From Phanerochaete sordida (Eukaryota; Basidiomycota; Agaricomycetes; Polyporales; Phanerochaetaceae), in NCBI GenBank assembly GCA_019973155.2, contig BPQB01000013.1, positions 434,001 through 498,000 of the forward strand: 64,000 nt of DNA, read 5' to 3'. Under the pieces are notes generated by a model that was not told the DNA's origin, made no database searches, and saw only the letters and a list, made by a program, of their open reading frames with translations. Positions 36,025 through 47,160 of this stretch are shown in pieces. The position numbers and the translations under genes were made by a program. How positions within the stretch are numbered: position 1 is the stretch's first letter; the number at the start of each line of letters is the position of its first letter.

Positions 36025-39000
36025 CTATCCTCCAACGACCTCCAGTCTGTTCATGAGCACCTTCGCCGAGGACGCCGGGATCGCGAAGAAGCTGCTGATG
36101 AGCTCCGTCACCGGCGCGATCGTGCACTTCTCGGCCTTGATGAGCGTCAACTGCGTGAACGCGACGTCGAACGCAAACGCGCGGCTCTTGGTGTACGCGT
36201 ACGCGGCCATCGTCTTGTGCAGGAGCTCGAGGTTCCGCAGCGACGGCGTGCGCGCCTCGGGCGGGCCCTCCGCGAAACGCGCAGCGACCGCGCGCCGCGC
36301 GGCCTCGTCCGAGACGCGGCTCGCCTTCGCCTCCTTCTTCGTCGCGTACTCGGCCTGGTTGCGCTTCGACGGGCTCTTCGCCCAGATCGCCTGCCACTCC
36401 AAGTGGCGGGCGTCGACGAAGTCCGTCACGGCCTTGAGCTCAGAGGCAAGGTAGGACTCGTTGCGGTACCGCTCCCAGAGAGCGGTAATGTGGTCGTCCT
36501 GCACCCGTTTGCGGTCCTTCGTCTGCGCGTCGCACTCCGCCAGGAACGTGTCCTGGATCTTCTTCGCGGCGTCCTGCAGCTTCTCGATGACGAATTTGCC
36601 GAGTCGCTTCTCGCGGGGCGGATATTGCGGGTTGTACCCGCTCGTTGACGATCCACCCAGGCACGGTGGCAGGTCGAAGGCAAATGCGTTCTTGTCGGCC
36701 GTCCAAACCCCTGGCTTGACCATGATACCGGACTTGCGGGAGTCTAAAATGAAGTTGAACCTATTCGGGAAGCGTGAGTGTATGAGCATGATTTCATCAA
36801 GCAACGTACATGAGTGCGATCCTCTGCGTGTTCTCGTGACCGTATCCAAACATATACATCGCGAAGTCGTGAAACCTGCTGTACATGCTCGTCCGCGAGA
36901 CAGACACGCCCGAGACAAGATGCCGCTGCAGAATTGTCGACCGCCCCGCTTTCTCGGACGAGAGCATGAGCTCCTCCAGCTGTGCGACCGTGACGATTTC
37001 TCCTTCCGGCTGAAAGTTGGCCTCCTTGAAGCCCGGCGGTACTAGCACGAGTTTCGCATTTCGGAAAGGCACGACCAGCACAGGGTCCCAAATACAAACA
37101 GCGGTGTCTGTGGTGAATATAAGCATGGAATCTGGGGAAAACGAGCGACAGGATCTTACCGCCGTCAACGTCGCCACCCGCAAGCATGCTTGGCAGCGAC
37201 ACCGAGCCTTTGCACGGTACAACGATCACGTCCTTGTACAGTGCAAGCTCTGGGACATCGACTGCCTTGACCTTCCGGATGTCTGATGTCAGTCTCGCCG
37301 GATTGCGGTATATCTGCGAGTCTTCGTCAGTAGGAAGTCATTCAGTGAGATTTGCCTAACACCCAATACATACCAGACAGTCGCCAAGCATCAGATGGCA
37401 GTCGTACATGTTGGGAGCCTCTTCAAACGGCATCGAAGAAGAGCGGAAGTATATCTCATCTTCTTGTAGTTTTCCAGTAGGATCTAAGGTGCATAAGGAA
37501 AAGTAGGTGGTAGCGAGCTCTGAAACGAAGAACGCACCGGGGACAATGAATGCTTCGGCAGAGGCACGTAACGGAAGGCGCAAGTTATCGAACATCGCCT
37601 TCAGTACATGTTCTCGGACCTTGCCGTGCTGGTCAAAGGTGTACTCCTCAGCTAGCGTGAAACCCGCGCCGATAAGCCGCATGAAGCGTTCGGCTATTGA
37701 CACGGGCTTGCCGCCAGGGGAGTACTTCGACAACGGCAGCACCGCCGTCTCGAGCGCGGGCTCGTTCTCCTCTTCGTCGCCGTCGCCGTCGCCGCTAGGC
37801 ACTTCGCTGCGCGACGCAAGGCCGAGCACGCGTCCAGCGCCCAGCGCAAACTGCAGCCTGCGCTGGCGCGTGACGCCCTCCACGACGTCGACGCTGCGCC
37901 AGAGCAGCGGCATCTCCTCCGGGCGATGGGCGCACAGGAGGGGGCGCAGCGTCTGCTCGACGCCCGCGCGCATGCGCTCCGCGAACGCGACTGTGGGCAC
38001 ACCGTTGTGGTGCAGGTTCACGATCGTGTGTCGGTTCAGGTGCGGGCTCGTGCCGAGGCGCGGTACTGCGACGAGATCGAAGATGAAGTGGACATGCGGA
38101 AGGGCCTCGAGTTCGCGCGGGTCCATGTCCGCGACGAGTTGCACCTTCTGTTGCGAACGCCGGATCCAAATACGCGGCAGGTCGTCGCTGTGCAAGCTCG
38201 AGTGCTTCGCGTCTGGGTGAAGCATCCACATACCCTTTGAGCCGAAGACACGGCCCTGCACTGCGCAAGGAAATGTGTCAAGTTTGAGGTTATCTTTGAT
38301 CGCCTTCAACGCCGCTCCGTTCATGTAGCCACAGCCATCTGTGTAGATCTTCTCCGGCGGAACCTTGCTCGGGTCGAGTAAACCGGGCGCATCTACACCA
38401 AAGTCAGAATGCAGCATTCAGGAGGACGGGGAAGCGTTGAGCACATTCATCGTCGATGACTTTGACCAAGTCTGGGTGGTGAAATTGCAAGACCGGTTTC
38501 GACGTCGAGAGTCCGAGGTCGAAACGGGCGTTGAACTTCGATACGGGCTGCTGCGCGTTGAGGTGTAGCGGGTTATGGCGTGCGACGAAATCCTCAAGCG
38601 TCAGGCGAAAGAAATCGCCCTCGCTCCTGCTCGGCGCCCTGCCATGGTCCTCATTTACCTCCATCGCGTACGCCTTGTCCTCCTTGACGGCGAACACCTG
38701 AAAAACGCGACCGCAGAGCACAAGCTTTCGGCTGAGAAATGCTTTTTCCTTCGTGCGGTCGTTGTACTCTTTGGGGAGCTTGATCTGCAGAAGTCGCCGC
38801 GAGCCGAGGTCGCGGGCGAACCGGTGCGAGCGCGTCATCTCCATCCGCCCGAGCATCAATCGCAACGGCGTGTCGTCCTCCGCCTTGTGCAGGCGGCATA
38901 TCTGCTGGATCTGCCCGCCATACCAATTCGGCACTTTGTCCCATTCGCCTTTGAGTCCAAGCCCGCGGTGCTTGTTCTCGACGAGCGCGTCCTGCTCACG

Positions 39001-40348
39001 ATCGAGCTCTGCCCTGGGTCCTATGAGAAGAGGCGGATTGCATCGAAGCAGGAGACACACCAAAGGAGCGCGTCTGCAGGCGTTACGCGCGGCACAGGCT
39101 TGTCCAGGAGTATAGCTGCAACCTTCGGCGCACTGTCCTTGTTCAGACCTCGTAGTTTCTTCAGCTTTTCCCTCGTGATTGTGGTCCACGACCACCGATC
39201 CAAGCCAATACCCCGTGCAATCTCATACTGCACACCCCATGGGATGCGCAGCTCGTCGAACCACACTTGCACCTTGTCGTTATGAGCGATGATATAAATA
39301 CCGGTATCCGGAGGCTCGTCCTTGATAGCCTTAGCTTTGCTCGGGCCAGGATCGAATTGTGCAGTTCGCAGGGCGTATCTGTCCACGATGCGTCAGGAGA
39401 ATGCCTGACAGTCGACATCGACGGACAGACGTACCTGCTAGCGTCCCCTTCGCTGGCCACCTTCGCAAACTTTGGCCGTGGGGGCGCGAAGGCAGGCTCT
39501 CTATCATCCGTCGCCCTCCGCTTCCCAAGCTTCACTTCGCTCATGTCGGTGGGCATCGACCGAGTCGACTTGAACGACGTCTCGAAACTGCGCTGCGAAT
39601 TCGACGCCGACGATGCGCTGGCGGTGGTCTGCGTGGCTGGGGGTCCTTCTGGTTCAAGTGCAGGCGTGTCGTCGTCGGGAACTCCTGCTAAGGGGGAGTT
39701 GGCACAGCACGCTTTCGGCGGAATGAGCGACACTTACCGAGGATGCCTTCAACGCGCGACGCTGGCTGAGTCTAAGCAGGTGCGAGAAGAGGAGAGACGG
39801 CAAGCGAGGCCCACCTTCAATAGAGTCTTCGTCCTCGAGGTCGGCACACGTCCGGTCCTGTGTGCGCTGTCTTGATGAGTGACGGGTGCTGGTCCAAGCA
39901 GGGTTTGCACTAACCGACGGCAGCCTCGTCTCGCCCGGCGGTGGTGTGCGCGGGCGAGACGGCCCTGGTTCTCCTGAGGACGACTCTTGCGGAAGGGGTG
40001 CTGCCCGCAGCGGGGGACGATCGAGGAAGGGGTCTGCGGCCAGATATGGGCAGGTGTCAAAGCCATAAGTCCATACACACTCACTCTCATCCGCGTCGAG
40101 CTCCACGCGGCTCACAGACTTCTCCTTAAAGCTTTCGAACTTGTCCGTAGCGATTTGTGTCGCTGAGTGGCGCACACCTCAGCATGTGGCGCGTAACAGA
40201 GCAATGCTCACGTACCTGAGTGCATGTAGGGTGCGAGGTCGGACTCGCTGATGTGTGAGGCATCCCATAACTCCTGGCTGTCTGATTTCGACGACTTGTT
40301 GTCATCCTTATCGTCGACGATGATGGTGGGCTCTTGGCTGAGGGTCAT
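36025..40348 (-). CDS. Cellular RNA-dependent RNA polymerase (RdRP, QDE-1/Rdp1 type)
   Basis: Clear exons are 39687-39435, 39378-39061, 39013-38445, 38392-37374, 37313-37160, 37107-36810, 36760-36025, with consistent phases. The 5' part (40348-40216, 40162-39738) is less sure: joining it in frame to 39687 needs an extra frame-shifting intron in 39740-39915 that I could not fix, and an in-frame upstream ATG exists at 40444. Signature motifs are YTDGCGYMN, GRVFGSKGMW with IWIRRSQQK, RNPARLTSDIRKVKA, and the catalytic GGDVDGD. The last Asp codon of that motif is split by an intron. NFILDSRKSGIMVKPGVW follows. These enzymes copy RNA into double-stranded RNA for Dicer in RNA silencing. The total is roughly 1250-1300 residues. 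No other silencing gene is next to it. Cellular RdRP, not a virus copy, by motif type. Confidence 0.9.
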
Positions 40349-41971
40349 GGAACATGAAAGCGGGGGAAAATACTTCCGTGTCGCGCGTCGCGCGACCTCC
40401 TCCCAAAGACGTGACGGCCATACCGAGGTCACATTTCGTGACATTTCGTGACAAAGAGCACGTCACAACCGCGGAGGACGCGGTTGTGCATCGTCATGCA
40501 GGTTCGTGCAGAGCAGTCATTGTAAAGCTGTGGGCGTCGTTTCTTCGCAAACGCTTGGATTTCCGGGGACGTTATACTTGCACCCCCTCCCGGAGCTAAG
40601 TTATATAGGTACAGTTTGATGGAAATTTTCCCATCCATTCCTGATAGGATCCAATGCGGCAGTCATCTGTTGTCATAGGCCGGAGCCGCGTTCTTCTGTC
40701 CTGGAAAAGCACGTAGGATGAGCGGACCAAGGGCAAATCAACTAAAGCTCAGGTTTGTTCTCCAACGTTTCACCATGGCAACTACACTGGTGTGACTTCA
40801 TCTGCGAGGGCCATAGCAAAAAGCAGTGTTCAGCGATGAGTCCAAATAATTATACACCTCTGGTTCATTTCCAGGAAGCACGCGTAAACAATGCGCCAAC
40901 TTGTTACACCACTTTAGGGCGCTATGATTGCAGGGAAATTCACGAGGCAGGACGCAGGCGTGGGCTGACGGTGCGTGCCCTTTATTAAATGAAAAATTCT
41001 CTACTCCCTTAGTTGACTTTGGAAAGTTATGCTGGCTAATTCTCGCAAGCTTCGAATATGAGGCAGCATCATGATGCTCTGTCGTCCTCTGGCGACGACG
41101 GGCACCTTGAGTCAAAGCCACAAATCGCAACGCAGATCTGGCGCGTGCAGCCGACGCAGTGCGAAATGGCCAGAGCTCTGAAAACTGAAATTTGGCATAC
41201 ATATAGAGCTACTTACTGTGATGGACATCGCTTACCACACGCCAGCGAAGGCGCGTTACGGGGTGCTCGGGGACCCCCACACTGCGATCCTTCACCGAGG
41301 AGCTCCGATCGATGTCCGATGCCAGGTCTTCAGGCCTTTGACTGCAGGGTAGCGACGTTGACGTCTTTCGTTTCTTGGCTTACTACTGCGCCCCAACTGA
41401 CGACCGTGCATGGCCGGCAGCTAACCATGTACTGTCCGGTCGAAGAAGCTTAACACCTATGTGCGACTGTATAGCTTCTGTTCAATTCCACCCAGCACAT
41501 GGAGTTCCTTACGGTAGCAAGGCAAGCATCAGCACACTGCCGTACGTGTTCTGACTTCTGACGCTGCCCTCTGCTGCGGCTTCAGATGGGCCTAAGAGCA
41601 GTAGTCTCCAACCCGCCTCGGGAAGACTCCGCTACCCGCGGCTCTGGAAACTGGCAATCGAACACGCCAGCATTTGCACCCAGCGTCTGTGCACCACGTC
41701 TGTTCGTGCGCGCGCCGCTGGCTGCCCCGCATAGCCAGCACGATCAGGAAAACCAACAGTCTCCCAGGGACCGAGGCGCAGCCCGTCAGCGGCAAGACGA
41801 AGCCGTGGAGAAGCAAGAGCAGCAGCAGCATCATGCAGGAGGCGATGCGCCGTGGCCGCACACGCGCAGGCGCTCCGGGGACGCGATGAACAGAATGCCA
41901 AGCGTTATATGGTCCGCCCCATCTGCGCGCAGCCCTACCCACCCCCGACGCCCTGACCTCCCCCGCCGCCG
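40349..41971. other. Divergent intergenic region
   Basis: 1.6 kb. 40428-40452 contains GTGACATTTC-type short repeats (TCACATTTCGTGACATTTC). Nothing coding supported; AT-richer around 40800-41050. Confidence 0.45.
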
Positions 41972-43720
41972 ATGCTGGCCCGCCTCGCGCGCGCATTCAT
42001 GCCGTGCGACCTGCACTACGAGCTCCTGCCCACCTCGGAGCGGCCCAAGCCGCGCGCGCTCCTCCCGCACGTGCGCTGGCGGATGCGCCGCCGGTGCACG
42101 GCCACGACGTTCGTCTCGTTCGTCCTCGCCGCGGCGTTCATCGCGCTCGTCAAGTGGGTGCGGCTCAACCCGTGGATATGGCGCACGGAGCTCCTCGCGC
42201 CGATCGTCGGGCCCCATCCGCTGCCGCCGCTGTATCCTGCGTTCAGGCAGGCCGAGCTCGCACTCCCGCAGCATCGCGTGGACCCGTTTGCGAACGGGCA
42301 GAAGTACCTGTGGATTGCGGGTCATACGTGGCGTGAGTTTGGCTGCACCATGGTCGCAGTGCGCGACTGTTGACGCGCTTCACACAGGGTCTGGCTGGGG
42401 CAATTTCATGCAGGATATGATAATGAACGCACATATAACCCACCGCTCAGGGCGAGCGTACGCTTCTCCTCTAGTATGTATTTCTTTCTCTAGCTCACAA
42501 CTTTTGTAGGTATGTATTCGACGACTATACCTGGGACAGGGACGGACCAGCCTATTCTAAGTTCGATGAGAAACGGTGGATACCTTCTCGTATACCTATA
42601 TCAGCACTGATATCAGGTGGGAATTCTCTCGCTGACGGTTGTCCTAGTCGGCTCATAGACTGTGGTAGGGCCAATCGCAGGCGGAGCCTTCGCAAACGGA
42701 GACATGACCCCTCGAGCTGTTGCAAGGACACATTTCCGCAAGATATGTCCAAATCCCACCCTTATTGACGGAGAGGTAGTACGTAGGCTGCATGGCTCTG
42801 GTGCAAACGCTATGAAGATCGAAGAGACATGGCTCGAGTACCTTGCTCAAATCGACGATCCATGCGTCGAAATCCCTGAGGACTCTGGAAATATTTTCCA
42901 CGGCTTGTGAGTTGGTATACGCGCTTGAGGCGGTGGGCGAGACTGATCGACGCGTATACAGCATGTTTGGGAACAAGGATGAGATGCTGCCCATCTGGCC
43001 GTCACTCTCGGACTCGCCAATCCTGCAACTCTTCGGCTGGTCGACGCTGGCGTACTCGGCCTTCGAGAGGAACAGACACCTGTTCTCGCCACCGCCGCTA
43101 CTGCCTGGTCACGACTGGTGCCCACACTGCGTAAACGCACTGGTGCCGCTGGACGGGCTGCTCGCGCTGCACCTGCGCCGCGGCGACTTCCTGGGACACT
43201 GCGAGAACCTGTGCCACTGGGGCGCGAACTTCGCCGCGTTCAACCGCTTCCCCGAGTTTCCGGACCCGTGGGACATGCCCAGCGGCGAGCCCGAGGAACG
43301 TATGCCGACGTACCTGCGCCGCTGCCTGCCGAGCATCGAGCAGATCGTCCTGAAGGTCACGGAGGTGCGCGCGAGCGTCGCCGGGCGCAGCTTGCGCAAT
43401 GTCTACGTGATGACGAACGGCGACCGCGCGTGGCTCGCAGAGCTCAAGGACGCGCTCCACGACGCGCACGGCTGGGATCACATCGCGACGAGTCGGGACC
43501 TCGTGCTGACAAACGAGGAGAAGTACGTGTCGCAGGCGATGGACATGATGGTCGGCGAGCGGGCGCAGGTGTTCGTCGGGAACGGCGTACGTGCCTTCCG
43601 CGCATGTGTGCTGGCAGGATGCTGACCGCGTGGGCCGCACAGTTCTCGAGCCTGACGTCGAACATCGCGATGCTGCGTATGGCGCGGAAGATGGATCCAG
43701 AGACGACGCGAATGTGGTAG
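41972..43720 (+). CDS. O-fucosyltransferase-like type II membrane protein, copy A
   Basis: Six exons (41972-42332, 42388-42457, 42510-42616, 42669-42906, 42962-43586, 43643-43720) encode 492 residues. A cytosolic Arg-rich N-terminus, then one membrane helix at about 48-63 (FVSFVLAAAFIALVKW), mark a Golgi type II enzyme. The luminal part has GWGNFMQD, the family-wide LALHLRRGDFLGHC (compare HLRRxDF of POFUT2 and plant O-FucT) and the C-terminal FSSLTSNIAMLRMARK. These resemble the GDP-fucose protein O-fucosyltransferase superfamily, but the sugar donor and acceptor are not shown. Copy B lies downstream on the same strand and copy C inverted. Promoters of A and C share sequence, including TTATAT about 65 nt before the ATG. 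Confidence 0.82.
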
Positions 43721-44833
43721 GCGCGGCAGTCAGCGGCACGCTCGGTCCCTTCAATTGCCTCCGATGAGCCAGGTGCACCTTGTCCGCAGCCGTCTTGGCC
43801 TCGCAGGGTCGCGGCCATCGCGCGCCACTGCTGCCATTCGCACGGCAGAGAAGATATTCGCACGTTTGCTTCGTGCGGGCCGTGGCTGGAAATGATGAAC
43901 GCTCTGTGCTTGGAAAGCATATCGCCTATAATAAACATCGCTATCCTTGCCCATGAGGTGTGTTGGATGAGGCGATGTAACACTCGCCGTCAAAATGAAG
44001 GCTGCCTTGTGCGCCGTGGATTTGGGCGCGAGTCCGAGGCAGATGCCGAAGCGGCTCGGCGGCCGAAAGTCAGCGGAGTTCCAATGTGGTACGCTACCTG
44101 AGTTCAAAGTCAAACTTTGGGTTTGAAGTCTCTCCATCGGCCATCGGCTTCTGGCCGGCCTCGCCGTCCAGGATTATCCTTGCTCTCGCAAAGTTCGACA
44201 TACGGCGAAGTTGCAAGACAGCGCAAGGCTGTGCGGGCCTCCGAGGCCTCCCCGCTGGCGTTCAGATAGTGATCGTCCGGTCATCCAATCGCCGCCAGAG
44301 AGCGGCGGAAGCCCGATACAGTGGCGCATCGTGTTCAGGGTCTGTCCGAACGCCGGAGCTCGTTAACGCAACATGTCAGATAGCCTTGGCTCAAACGCGG
44401 CGACAAGCCTGGGAGATACCACATACGGGCGTCGTCGTCAGGTAGGTCACTCTCTTGGGTCGCGTCCTACGTTCGAGCTGCAGGCTTATTAGGGCCCAGT
44501 GGCAGGTTCCAACACGATTCTGCAGTTGTATCGATTGTCCCAGCGCCTTGTCCTCGTCAGAAAGCTTCGGCCCAAGATTGCTGCGCATCAGCGGGAGTCC
44601 CTGACCGCTCGGAGCGCGGTCGACCTACACGGGGTTCAGCAAGCGACGACCGCATTTTGGCAGAGGATGATGGTGTCACGGCCCTTGATCCAACTGTGAC
44701 CTACGGCGAGTCACAACACCGCCTGGGCAAGCTCGTCGCCCATCTGGTCCACGAGCTGGTAAATAGCGTTCAAGATGGCTGCTGCGCGGTAGCCCTCCTT
44801 TCCCTTGTCCCCCCTCCTCGACGACCGTCCACG
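43721..44833. other. Intergenic region between copies A and B
   Basis: 1.1 kb. The first about 25 nt after the stop of A resemble the corresponding flank of copy C. Nothing coding supported. Confidence 0.45.
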
Positions 44834-46590
44834 ATGGGCTCCCACGCCGTCGACTACGAGTCCCTCTCTTCCCCCGAGCGCGGCAGGGGGTCGCGCATTC
44901 CGCTCTCCGTACGCGTGTCGCGCTTCCTGCGACGGCGTCATAAGGCCATCGGTCTCTTCGCGCTCGTCATCGTCGTCGCGCTGTCTGGGCTGTACGTTGT
45001 CGGCCTGGAGCGCGCGGACGCGTTGTGGAGAGGCAGCCCGGAACCGGAGGTCGTGCCAGAGCCAGAGCCGCTACCGCCACTGTACCCGGAATGGCATCGC
45101 GCCGAGCTCGCGCTGCCGCAGCACGCCGACCCGAGCCGTGCATTCGAGGGCGGGAGAAAATATATGTGGGTCTCGGACCACACCCAATGTGAGCCACCCC
45201 CATTCGTGCACGCGTGAGCCTCACTCAATGCCTTGCAGCGTCAGGATTTGGGAATTTCATGCAGGACATGATGATGAATGCACAGCTAGTATACGAAACT
45301 GGACGATCGTGAGTAAATGTCCTAAATATCCAGCGCATATATGAAGCTCACGGCATCGTTTAGCTATGTATTCGATAATTTCACCTGGGACCGCGATGGC
45401 CCAGACTACTCTGTGTTTCGTGACAAGACTATTCCGTCGCGAATACCGTTATCCGCGTTAATATCAGGTATATTGATCTCCATCTGTCCCGACGAGGCCG
45501 GGCAACTGACGGCGCTCTCTAGGACCCATCGTAGGCGGACCCTTCGCTGATAACGACAACACACCGCGCGCAGTGATAAAGCAGTATTGGGATCAGATTT
45601 GTCCCAACCCAACTGTGATACGCGCCGACGAGATTCGACCATTGCATGGCGAAGGTGCCACCGCGCGAAAAATAATTGATACCTGGGTCAATTATATCAA
45701 AGACATCGAGGACCCTTGTCTAGAAGTTGAACGCCATTCTGGAAGCATCTTCCACATATTGTTGAGTTGTTCGCCGAGTTTCCAGGTTACCAAGCCACTG
45801 ACAATCCAGCAGCATGTTCGGCACGCCTCACGAAATTCTACCCGTCTGGCCAGTGTTCTCGGAGTCGCCCATCCTGAAGTTATTCGGCTGGAGTAATCTC
45901 GCACACCAGGCCTTCGCAGCAAACCGTCACCTGTTCGCTCCCGAACCGCTGATCGCACCGTACGTGACGACGCCGTCGTGCCCGCGGTGCGTCGACCCAT
46001 ACGCGCCCCTCGACGGGCTGCTCGCGATACACATCCGGCACGGCGACTTCCTCGAGCACTGCCCGAACCTCGCGGCGTGGGGCGCGGGCTTCAACGCGTT
46101 TAACATGTTCCCGAGCTTCCCGGACCTGTGGGTGTCGCCGGAGGGCGACGACGAGACGCGGCGCGCGGTGTACATGCGCCGCTGCCTGCCAACCGTCGCG
46201 CAGGTCGTCGAGAAGGTCGAATCCGTGCGCACGAGCGCCGCCGGGCGCGGGCTCCGCGCCGTGTACGTCATGTCGAACGCGGACCGCGCGTGGCTCGCCG
46301 AACTCACCGCCGCGCTGCACGCCGCGCACGGCTGGGAACACGTCGCGACGAGCCGCGACCTCGTGCTCACGCCGGAGCAGAAGTACACGTCCCAGGCGAT
46401 CGACATGCTCATCGGCGAGCGCGCGCAGGTGCTCATCGGCAACGGGGTGGGTCCTGTCCTTGTTTTCTGTGTGTGGGCGATGGAGCGGCTGATGGTGTTT
46501 TTCCGCGCGCAGTTCTCGAGCATGACGTCCAACATCGCGATGTTGCGTATGGGCCGCAAGCATCCGCCCGACACGACGCGCATGTTTTAG
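44834..46590 (+). CDS. O-fucosyltransferase-like type II membrane protein, copy B
   Basis: Six exons (44834-45188, 45239-45308, 45364-45467, 45523-45760, 45813-46446, 46513-46590) encode 492 residues, with the same exon plan as copies A and C: exon 2 is 70 nt, exon 4 238 nt, and exon 6 78 nt in all three. A Golgi-type N-terminus with a membrane helix (AIGLFALVIVVALSGLYVV, about 37-55) is followed by a Glu/Pro-rich stem and the luminal domain. It carries FGNFMQDMMMNAQ, LAIHIRHGDFLEHC and FSSMTSNIAMLRMGRK. The Arg in HIRHGDF is kept but the second basic residue is His. It is the most diverged copy. The last intron (46447-46512) is 66 nt, in frame and without stop, so it could be retained. Confidence 0.82.
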
Positions 46591-47160
46591 CGGTTGTCCC
46601 ATTCGCGACTCGGGGGTAGGCTTGTGGTATGGGTCACTGACGTGCCCGTTTTCTATGGTCGATACATAATTTTCTATGGGTTTTTTGATATTCGTAATAC
46701 TCGGTGGCTTGTGCTTGCCTTCTTCTGGGTTGGCGGATCGAAGCGGTGGAGAGTTCCCGGGGTCTTGAACATACTTATGTCGGCGCCTCGCTTGGACGAA
46801 TGAAATTCGCGAAATTACATAACGCCCAGTGGGACGCGTTTCTCCTACGAATGAGATACTATACATCCTCCCAGGCTCGTTCACCCACACGCCATGGATT
46901 TCACTCGATAACTCATACAGCGCACCGATCCTCCAAATCTCCCGCGCAAGCGAAGGACTCGGACGTCGTGCCTAGCTAACGCAGTGGAATACTAGGATAT
47001 TCCGACGAATGTTGTCGCCGGGTTCCATTCGCCAACTTTGCCTTGCTGCAGGAAGGATCGCTGCAAGCATGCTGAGGTCTCAGTACTCACGAGGCGGTGC
47101 GTGTCTTTCTGCCCGTGTCCTTAGGCGCCTACAGAACGGAAAGCGTGCCGCTGGCCACGC
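46591..47160. other. Convergent intergenic region between copies B and C
   Basis: 570 bp, AT-rich near 46620-46700. No coding frame supported. Confidence 0.5.

Noticed and set aside
36025..40348. Viral origin of the RNA-dependent RNA polymerase
   Set aside because: The motif order and DxDGD catalytic loop are those of cellular eukaryotic RdRPs (QDE-1 type), and the gene has many spliceosomal introns.
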